Part shown: piece by piece, positions 57,836 to 64,000 of the stretch
Position numbering within the stretch: the first letter of the stretch is position 1
Layout: the number at the start of each line of letters is the position of its first letter
Origin: Acidobacteriota bacterium
GTDB lineage: Bacteria > Acidobacteriota > Terriglobia > Terriglobales > SCQP01
Reading direction: 5' to 3'
Assembly (NCBI GenBank): GCA_027314025.1
Contig: DAHVCP010000004.1
Coordinates: forward strand, 36,677-100,676
Length of the DNA stretch: 64,000 bases
Position numbers and translations under genes: made by a program
Notes under the pieces: generated by a model
Databases searched by the model: none
What the model saw: the letters and a program-made list of their open reading frames with translations, nothing else
Told to the model about the DNA's origin: nothing

Positions 57836-58024
57836 CTAGGCCGCGCGCGGCGCGTTGGGCGCGGAGGCGGAAGTCATGGTTCCCCCTCCCACTCCGGCCC
57901 GGGGGCCGCTGGCCGCAACCGGAGCGGCGACGGCGCCCTGCGCCCGGCAGGCGGGGCAAACGTAGGCGCCATCCAATTCACCGGCGAAGTATTTTTGGCA
58001 GACCGCGCACAACTTGTAAATCAT
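57836..58024 (-). CDS. Zinc-ribbon mini-protein
   Basis: A 62-residue protein: KLCAVCQKYF and YVCPACRAQG give two CxxC knuckles about 18 residues apart, a zinc ribbon. The Ala/Gly/Pro-rich tail is disordered. GGAGGCGAGGG precedes ATG 58024, which is strong support. Possibly a regulatory or adapter protein for the gene downstream. Confidence 0.65.
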   Translation of the reverse strand: MIYKLCAVCQKYFAGELDGAYVCPACRAQGAVAAPVAASGPRAGVGGGTMTSASAPNAPRAA

Positions 58025-58163
58025 CCCTCGCCTCCTGCAAGCAATCGCAACCGGGCGCCGCGCTCAAAGAACTTCCCGCTCCGCCGCGCGGCACGGCTGG
58101 TTGCGGCATTTGCCCGATCCTCCCACAAGGCGGGGTAGCCTGCAAGCCACCCGCCGCTGACGA

Positions 58164-58207
58164 GCGTGGGCCCCAGCCCCGCCGCCGGCAGGCGGGGCGT
58201 CCCGCCG
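58164..58207. repeat. Palindromic GC-rich repeat, family B
   Basis: GCGTGGGCCCCAGCCCCGCC, loop, GGCGGGGCGTCCCGCCG. It lies between the OMP gene 3' end and the zinc-ribbon gene. Confidence 0.65.
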
Positions 58208-58219
58208 CGCACCGGCGGT

Positions 58220-58834
58220 TTAAAACGGAGTGGCGCGCAGCGAATATCCAATAGCCACGCCAAACTCCCGAGCCGAGCTGACGCCGAACTCGTAGTCGTG
58301 GCGGATGAGATAGAGATTGGCCATGGGCCGAATGAAGATGTGGTCGGTGATGTAGACGTTCGCCGCCACGCCCAGGTGGAACATGAGGTGGTTGGAGCTT
58401 TGGTAATTGGTGCAGCCGCTGAAATAGCCGCAGCTGTAGTACGGAGTGTAGAAGCGGAAACTAGCGGCGCCGACGCCGGCCTCGATGAACGGCGTCACCC
58501 AAGGCGCGGACGCCGGCTCCCAAACGACATTGAAGTCGTAAAGCACCGGGCGAAACGGAGCTTCAAACCCCTGCTGCCCCGTCGCGGAGGGCGGGGTGAT
58601 GTAAAAGGCCTGACGGGCACGCCAGGTGGCTTCGGCGCCGATGCCGAGTCCGTGCCACCAGAGCAGGTCGCCGCCCACGTTCAGGTAGGCGCCGCCGCCC
58701 AAGTAGGGCAGGTTAGGCGTATGCGCGGCCATCAGCGCGTTGAAGCCGAAATAGGCATCCACCGATTGCGCCGAAGCCATACTTGCCAAGCCCAGCACGA
58801 AACCAAAGACCAGCGCCAAACGGATTTTCTTCAC
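58220..58834 (-). CDS. Outer-membrane beta-barrel protein
   Basis: A 204-residue exported protein with a Sec signal (KKIRLALVFGFVLGLASMAS, cleavage after SAQ), then about eight predicted strands rich in Tyr, Phe and Gly, ending in YSLRATPF with the C-terminal Phe typical of BamA-assembled barrels. Two cysteines in YYSCGYFSGCTNY may form a loop disulfide. GTG 58834 follows GGAGGGG. OmpX/OmpA-like size; function unknown. Confidence 0.82.
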   Translation of the reverse strand: MKKIRLALVFGFVLGLASMASAQSVDAYFGFNALMAAHTPNLPYLGGGAYLNVGGDLLWWHGLGIGAEATWRARQAFYITPPSATGQQGFEAPFRPVLYDFNVVWEPASAPWVTPFIEAGVGAASFRFYTPYYSCGYFSGCTNYQSSNHLMFHLGVAANVYITDHIFIRPMANLYLIRHDYEFGVSSAREFGVAIGYSLRATPF

Positions 58835-58961
58835 TGGCTATCCCCTCCGCAAGCCGTCCAAAGGCCTCCCCTAAAGATTTAACTCATTTTAGATGGAAAC
58901 TCCAGCCATGCGGTTTCCGGAAAGCTCCCTGGCCGTTGTGGAAATCACACTCCGGCAAGGC

Positions 58962-61655
58962 TCAATTTGCGCCGGCGGCGGCGGCGGACACGGCGTCGGC
59001 GGCGGGCGCGGCGGCGGGCTGGGCGGGCAGCGCCGCGTGCCCGGCGGGAACGGAGTTGAGGATCAAAGCTAGCTTTTTGGCCGCGCCGGCGCGCAAGTTT
59101 CGCACTGCCGCCTGGGCATCGGCAAAGCGGGTCGCGCCCACGGCGGCAACCAGCACGGTGGCGTCACAGGCGTGAGCCAGCAGGCGCATCTCGGACTGAC
59201 TGGTGACGGCGCCGGCATCGAGAAACACCCAGTCCCATCGCTTCGTGGCCTCGGCCAGCAGGCGGCGGAGGGCCGGACCCGCCAGCGCACCGGCGAGTTC
59301 CGGCCGCCACGCGCCCGTCGGCAGCACCGCCATGGCGATGGGCTGCGGCGATGTTGCGAGCAATGGCTCGCGCGATGTTGCGCGCGATGGCGCGACGGCG
59401 GCGAACAGCGCCTCCAGGCTGCACCGGCCGCTCAAATATTCCGCCAAGCCCGGAAACGGACACACGGCCCATGCGACGGTGAGCTGCGGCGAAGAAAAAT
59501 GGCAGTCCACGACCAAGACCGAATGTCCGGCCGCGGCCAGGCGCTGCGCCAATGCGGCGGCGACGGTGGTCTTGCCTTCGCCGGGGAGGGCGCTGGTGAA
59601 CAGGAAGGTGGTCTCGGCGGGCGCCGCCATGGCCCACGTCACCCACAATTCATCCAGCGCGCGTTCCCATCCCGGCCCCTCCCGCCGCGGCAGCGCCCCC
59701 AGCCGGGGTACGCCCAAAGCCGCTACGTTTTCCTCATATAGGCGCGGGTCCACCAGGTCGCCGCCGACGGCCATGGCGGCGCCGGCCAGCAGGCCGAAGG
59801 CGGCGGCGGCGGCCAGCGCCACCCGCCATGGCTCGCGGGCGGGACGGCGCGGCAGCACCGCCGGTGCCAGGATTTGCAATGCCGGCGGCTGCGCCGTGCG
59901 CCGCAACCAGAGCCCCCGTTGCCGCTGCCACAACCGTTGGTACAGATCCCGGCGCATCTGCACCTGGGCCGCCAGCATGGCGTCCTGTGCGGCATTGCGT
60001 TCGGCGACGGCCAGCAGCGCGCCCTCCCGCGCCACCGCCGTTTGCAGGCGGGCTCGCTCCCGGCGATCCGCTCGCGCCGAGACGCGATGGCCGGAGAGCA
60101 AGGCGCGGCGGTAGCGGACCAAGCTGGCTTGGATGCTGGCCAGGGCGCGGCGGGCTTGCACCAGCGGCAGGGCCGAGGGGCCATACTGCGCCGCCAATCG
60201 GCTTTCCTGCGCCGCCAATTCGGCGCGCTGCAACCACAGGTCCGCCAGCCGCGCCTGGGCGCTGGAATTGGCCTGGGCGGGCGGCTGGCCCGGCTGGCCG
60301 CGGCCCGCGGAGACCAGCGCCTGCTGCCGCCAAAGGTCAATGTCGGCGCGGGTCAGCGCCTGGCTGAGTGCCATCAGGCGCGCCATCGCGGCGCTCTGCC
60401 CCGCACCCGGCGGAAGAGCGTCGGCCGCATGCGCCGCGCGAAAGGCCATCAGCTCCTGGGACGCCGCCTGCCATTGCGCCTTCACGCCGCGCAGCGCCGC
60501 CGCCAACGCAGCGGCGCGGCGTTGCAGCCGCAAGCCGGTCCCGGCCTGGACCTGCGCCTGGAGTTCGGCGGAGATGGCGTTGGCGATGGCCGCCGCCAGG
60601 CGCGGGTCATGATCGCGATAGGTCAGCGTGAGCAAATCGCCGTGCGTCTCCGCTTGCACTTGCAGCCGCGATAACAGCCTGGCGGCGATGCCGGCGAGCC
60701 CCGCGCCGCCGGGCGGCGCGGGCAGCGTGAGCCCCGATGCCGCGCCGCCCGGCGCGGGCAGCGATGCCCCGGCGCGGCGAGGCGACGGAATTGCGCGCGG
60801 CAGGGGATCACCGCGGGGGCGCGGCAGCGATAGACCACGGGGCGGGTCGGCGGCGCGGTCCGATTCCCAAGGCGGGTGGGAACCTATGCGCGTCGGTGGA
60901 AGCAAGCCAGCGGCGTGCGGCGGATTGCCGGTCCCAGGCCGCGGCAACGGCGGGAGCGTGGCGGTGGGAAGATCCGTAAGCCACAGCGGCGCGAGTGGGG
61001 AAAGCGCGAGGCCGGAGGGTTGGTTGCCGGCCCACTGGGGAGGAATGGACGCGGCGGCGCGCGCCGCGCTCGGCCCGGCCGGCGACGCGCCGCCGCAGCG
61101 CCGATCCAGCCGTGCGGCGGCGGCCCGAGACGTGAGCGGGCGCCCAGGACCGGAGCGGGCGCCGCGCCCCGACCCGGACCCGATCTGCGAAGCCGCGCGG
61201 CGAAGCCACATTGTGAGGAATCCGGCGTCTTGGATGCCGCCGCGCCATGCCCTGCGCCGCGGCGCCTCCAGCCGCGCCGCGACAACACCCGGCCGCCAAT
61301 GGCGCGGAGCGAACTCGGCGGATTGCTGCAAGCGGAGCTGGGGCACCACCGGCGCCACCACCTGCGAGCTGGCGGCCAGCGCCGCGGCCGCCAACGTAGC
61401 GGCGGCGGCGGCCGGCGAACCCGCCGGCGCGGCCGAATGGTCGCCGTCACGGACTTGCAGAATCACGCTCGCCTGATACCAATTGGGCAGCAGCGGCGAG
61501 GCCATCGCCGCCAGCAGCATCGCCGCCAACGGCAGTGCGACGCACCAACGCCAACCGCGGCGCAGCCCAGCCAGCAGCACGCGCCAGGAAAGCCCGTTAG
61601 CGGGCGGCAGCGAGGGTTGCGGCGCGGACCGGGAAATGGCGGCGGGGGTAGACAT
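58962..61655 (-). CDS. Wzc-like chain-length/BY-kinase-like protein, divergent
   Basis: An 897-residue polysaccharide co-polymerase of the Wzc type. N-terminal membrane helix near residues 35-57 (VALPLAAMLLAAMASPLLP), a Wzz-type beginning, a very unusual proline/arginine-rich insert (about residues 115-300), then the long helical periplasmic part, a second helix near residue 620, and a C-terminal ATPase-like domain. Walker A is SALPGEGKTT. Walker A' (LVVDCHFSSP) and Walker B (VFLDAGAV) deviate from tyrosine kinases, and the C-terminal tyrosine cluster is missing. So kinase activity is doubtful. Follows the wza-like gene by 19 bases. Controls chain length or export of a polysaccharide. Confidence 0.8.
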   Translation of the reverse strand: MSTPAAISRSAPQPSLPPANGLSWRVLLAGLRRGWRWCVALPLAAMLLAAMASPLLPNWYQASVILQVRDGDHSAAPAGSPAAAAATLAAAALAASSQVVAPVVPQLRLQQSAEFAPRHWRPGVVAARLEAPRRRAWRGGIQDAGFLTMWLRRAASQIGSGSGRGARSGPGRPLTSRAAAARLDRRCGGASPAGPSAARAAASIPPQWAGNQPSGLALSPLAPLWLTDLPTATLPPLPRPGTGNPPHAAGLLPPTRIGSHPPWESDRAADPPRGLSLPRPRGDPLPRAIPSPRRAGASLPAPGGAASGLTLPAPPGGAGLAGIAARLLSRLQVQAETHGDLLTLTYRDHDPRLAAAIANAISAELQAQVQAGTGLRLQRRAAALAAALRGVKAQWQAASQELMAFRAAHAADALPPGAGQSAAMARLMALSQALTRADIDLWRQQALVSAGRGQPGQPPAQANSSAQARLADLWLQRAELAAQESRLAAQYGPSALPLVQARRALASIQASLVRYRRALLSGHRVSARADRRERARLQTAVAREGALLAVAERNAAQDAMLAAQVQMRRDLYQRLWQRQRGLWLRRTAQPPALQILAPAVLPRRPAREPWRVALAAAAAFGLLAGAAMAVGGDLVDPRLYEENVAALGVPRLGALPRREGPGWERALDELWVTWAMAAPAETTFLFTSALPGEGKTTVAAALAQRLAAAGHSVLVVDCHFSSPQLTVAWAVCPFPGLAEYLSGRCSLEALFAAVAPSRATSREPLLATSPQPIAMAVLPTGAWRPELAGALAGPALRRLLAEATKRWDWVFLDAGAVTSQSEMRLLAHACDATVLVAAVGATRFADAQAAVRNLRAGAAKKLALILNSVPAGHAALPAQPAAAPAADAVSAAAAGAN

Positions 61656-61674
61656 GGGTAACGCCCGCGGCGGC

Positions 61675-62610
61675 TCAGCGGCGAAAGACAATCAGCCCGG
61701 TGATGATGGCCGCGCCGGTGGCCACGGCCATTTCCAACCCGCGGATCAGCGTTTTCTTGCCGGTATTCATCGGCACGTAGACCAAGTCGAACGGCTCCAG
61801 GCTCGGGTCCGGCGCGCGGCCGCTCTCGACGGCGCCGAGGTTGACGATGCGCCGGATGCGCCGGCCATCCGGCAGGGAGCTGACGACCCAAGTCCGCCCG
61901 CTTCCCGCGCCCATGGCGGCGCCGCCGGCCAGGCTGACCGCCTCCAGCAGCGTCAATCCGGTGGCGGGAAACGGAAACTCCCCCGGGCGCTTCACGGCGC
62001 CGCCGATATACAACTGGCCGGGCGCCACCACCTGCACCACGGCGCGGGGCCGGACGGCAATGTCGGCGGCGGCGCCGCCCGGCCCGTTCAAATTGACGGC
62101 CACGGTCCGCGCGGATTGTTTGCCCTCGGCGGGCTGGCGAATCAGCACCTCCTCCCCGGCCCCGGCCTCCAGCCCGCCGGCGCGGGCCAAGATGGCGAAC
62201 AGATCCCAATCGCTGCGCACCCAATACAACCCCGGTGCGCGCACGGCTCCCAAGACGGTGACCGGCAGGCCGGCATAGCGCTTGACCAGCACGGTGACCT
62301 GCGGCGCCAGCAGATAGCCGCTTGCCCGCAGGCGCCGGGCAATGGCGCGTTGCGCCTGCACGATGGTCAAGCCGGACAAACGCACCCTGCCCGCGGCGGG
62401 CATCACAATCGCTCCCGTCGCGCCCAGTTGAGCGGTCGTGTTCAGTTCCGGCGTTTGGAAGACCCGAATCTGAATGCGGTCGCCGGCGGCCAGGTGGAGT
62501 GGCGGAGGAGCGGCGACCTGTTGCGCGGGCAAGATTCCGGCGGCGCACACGACGAGCAGCGCCAGGCGAAATTGGCGGCGAAGACCCGATTCCGGCGCAC
62601 CTGGGGACAC
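61675..62610 (-). CDS. Wza-like polysaccharide export outer-membrane protein
   Basis: A 311-residue exported protein with a signal (QFRLALLVVCAAGILPAQQ) and a Poly_export domain (LHLAAGDRIQIRVFQTPELN) followed by SLBB-type repeats (VTVLGAVRAPGLYWV; LYIGGAVKRPGEFPFP). A hydrophobic segment at the C-terminus (MAVATGAAIITGLIVF) forms the membrane end. No lipobox cysteine is evident. GTG 62610 follows AGGAAAACC. With the Wzc-like partner it would form the export channel for capsule or exopolysaccharide. Confidence 0.85.
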   Translation of the reverse strand: MSPGAPESGLRRQFRLALLVVCAAGILPAQQVAAPPPLHLAAGDRIQIRVFQTPELNTTAQLGATGAIVMPAAGRVRLSGLTIVQAQRAIARRLRASGYLLAPQVTVLVKRYAGLPVTVLGAVRAPGLYWVRSDWDLFAILARAGGLEAGAGEEVLIRQPAEGKQSARTVAVNLNGPGGAAADIAVRPRAVVQVVAPGQLYIGGAVKRPGEFPFPATGLTLLEAVSLAGGAAMGAGSGRTWVVSSLPDGRRIRRIVNLGAVESGRAPDPSLEPFDLVYVPMNTGKKTLIRGLEMAVATGAAIITGLIVFRR

Positions 62611-62707
62611 GGTTTTCCTAGGAGGCACTGGCCACCGGTGTCCCGTCAATTCGCCCAATTGGGGACGGATGTTTGGGCGGATGCGCCGTGATCCCGGCGC
62701 AGGGCGC

Positions 62708-62734
62708 AAAAAAAAAGCGGGCCCGAAGGCCCGC
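62708..62734 (-). terminator. Rho-independent terminator of groEL
   Basis: On the minus strand a 7-bp GC stem GCGGGCC/GGCCCGC with a TTCG tetraloop (62717-62734) is followed by a run of nine T (62708-62716). It lies about 65 bases downstream of the groEL stop and separates it from the wza-like gene. Confidence 0.93.
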
Positions 62735-62797
62735 CGTGAACGCAGGGGTTGGAAAACCCCGGCGGCGGCGCTGGGCGCCACCGCCGGTCCAAATGGT

Positions 62798-64000
62798 TTA
62801 GTACATGCCGCCCATGCCGCCCATGCCCGGGGCCGCCGGCGCCGCATCCTTTTTCTCTTCCGGAATATCGGCAACCAGGGCTTCGGTGGTCAGCATCAGG
62901 CCGGCGATCGAGGCCGCGTTTTGCAGGGCAAAGCGCGTCACCTTGGCAGGATCAATCACGCCCGCCTTGACCAGGTCCTCGTAGGTCTCCGTTTGAGCGT
63001 TGAAACCAAAGTTGGCATCCTTCGATTCCTTGATCTTGCCGACGATGATGGCGCCTTCGCGGCCGGCGTTGTGGGCGATCTGCCGCAGCGGCTCCTCGAG
63101 CGCCCGGCGCACGATCTCGATGCCGGTCTTCTCGTCGGCATCGTCGGAGGTCAGGCTTTGCAGCGCCTTTTCCGCGCGGATCAATGCGACGCCGCCGCCG
63201 GGGACGATGCCTTCCTCGACCGCCGCCTTGGTGGCGTGCATCGCATCCTCGACGCGAGCCTTCTTCTCCTTCATCTCGGTCTCGGTGGCCGCACCGACCT
63301 TGATGACCGCGACGCCGCCCACCAGCTTCGCCAGCCGCTCCTGCAGCTTCTCGCGGTCGTAGTCGGAGGTGGTCTTCTCGACCTGGTTGCGGATCTCCTT
63401 CACGCGCCCTTCGATCGCCTTCGACTCGCCACGGCCCTCAACGATGGTCGTGTTGTCATTGTCGATGGTGACGCGCTTCGCACGGCCCAGGTCTTCCAGC
63501 TTGATATTCTCAAGCTTGATGCCCAGGTCTTCGGTGATGGCCTTGCCGCCGGTCAGGATGGCAATGTCGCCCAGCATGGCCTTGCGGCGATCGCCGAAGC
63601 CGGGAGCCTTGACGGCCGCGACGTTCAGCGTGCCGCGCAGCTTGTTGACAACCAGGGTGGCCAGCGCCTCGCCCTCAACGTCCTCGGCAATGATCAGGAG
63701 GGGCTTGCCGCCGCGCGCAACCTGCTCCAGCAGGGGCAGCAGATCCTTCATCGCGCTGATCTTCTTTTCGTAGATCAGGATGTAGGGATCCTCCTGCACC
63801 GCTTCCATGCGGTCCGGATCGGTCACGAAGTAGGGGCTCAGGTAGCCGCGGTCGAACTGCATGCCTTCCACGACTTCCAGCTGGGTCTCGAGGGTCTTCG
63901 ACTCCTCGACGGTGATCACGCCATCCTTGCCGACCTTCTTCATCGCCTCGGCAATGATGGTGCCGATGGTGGTGTCGGAGTTGGCGGAAATGGTGCCGAC
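62798..64000 (-). CDS. groEL: Chaperonin GroEL, 3' part
   Basis: The C-terminal 400 residues of the 60-kDa chaperonin; the start lies beyond the right edge of the window. Signatures include [18 protein letters not shown] in the apical domain, [33 protein letters not shown] and the Gly-Met tail GMGGMGGMY. Residues from about 150 onward are normal. It folds cytosolic proteins with GroES. The downstream terminator indicates the end of the operon. Confidence 0.97.
   Translation of the reverse strand, partial: VGTISANSDTTIGTIIAEAMKKVGKDGVITVEESKTLETQLEVVEGMQFDRGYLSPYFVTDPDRMEAVQEDPYILIYEKKISAMKDLLPLLEQVARGGKPLLIIAEDVEGEALATLVVNKLRGTLNVAAVKAPGFGDRRKAMLGDIAILTGGKAITEDLGIKLENIKLEDLGRAKRVTIDNDNTTIVEGRGESKAIEGRVKEIRNQVEKTTSDYDREKLQERLAKLVGGVAVIKVGAATETEMKEKKARVEDAMHATKAAVEEGIVPGGGVALIRAEKALQSLTSDDADEKTGIEIVRRALEEPLRQIAHNAGREGAIIVGKIKESKDANFGFNAQTETYEDLVKAGVIDPAKVTRFALQNAASIAGLMLTTEALVADIPEEKKDAAPAAPGMGGMGGMY

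Overview
The window is about 64 kb of very GC-rich bacterial DNA. The gene content points to the phylum Acidobacteriota. It has two large orphan MacB/FtsX-type permeases of the acidobacterial duplicated (ADOP) kind, one coupled to a PadR regulator. It has a secreted protein with the acidobacterial VWFA-related architecture, several TAT-exported glycosidase-type enzymes, and Wza/Wzc polysaccharide export genes. This placement is inferred from family content; no rRNA gene is present to confirm it.

Layout. 0-1 kb: a VapBC toxin-antitoxin module with a readable promoter and operator. 1.3-3.2 kb: a sulfide/sulfur operon (DsrE2-like, TusA-like, sulfide:quinone oxidoreductase). 3.4-6.0 kb: a TAT-exported six-hairpin-like enzyme. 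6.2-8.3 kb: an arsenic operon (arsR, acr3, arsC). 8.7-10.0 kb: two methyltransferase genes, each broken by one in-frame TGA where Trp is expected, lying between copies of a dispersed palindromic repeat. 10.6-13.7 kb: ADOP permease plus PadR. 13.9-24.1 kb: GH3 glycosidase, SDR, lipoprotein, second ADOP permease, a PIN/antitoxin pair, a P-loop protein and an alpha/beta hydrolase. 24.4-30.5 kb: GH2 enzyme, GT39-like transferase, porin-like barrel. 30.9-34.5 kb: a phosphate-signalling operon (phoR, pstB, phoU, phoB-like). 34.7-45 kb: a sugar isomerase-like protein, a three-gene operon (acyl-adenylating enzyme, hemB, UbiD-type decarboxylase), a Q/D/R repeat protein, a flavodoxin, and an AraC regulator with an aldo/keto reductase flanked by imperfect direct repeats.

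45.4-53.7 kb is an integrated element. An intact tRNA-Lys(UUU) gene is followed by a tyrosine integrase, an excisionase-like gene, a rolling-circle HUH replication protein, small unknown genes, an unusually AT-rich stretch, and three cargo genes: a VWFA-domain secreted protein, a six-cysteine secreted peptide and a membrane-anchored thioredoxin-like protein. It ends at a perfect 21-bp copy of the tRNA 3' end. The layout resembles a plasmid-like integrative element that can excise and replicate, but no conjugation gene is visible.

53.8-64 kb: a PIN-like toxin (DUF4411 type) with a frameshifted XRE/ImmA partner, deoC, a CBS-pair protein, a zinc-ribbon mini-protein, an outer-membrane barrel, wzc/wza genes with an odd Wzc, and the 3' part of groEL followed by a textbook terminator.

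Three genes (two nonsense codons, one frameshift) are interrupted by a single-base change each. They are either young pseudogenes or sequence errors. Several families of GC-rich palindromic repeats occupy most of the longer gene-free gaps.
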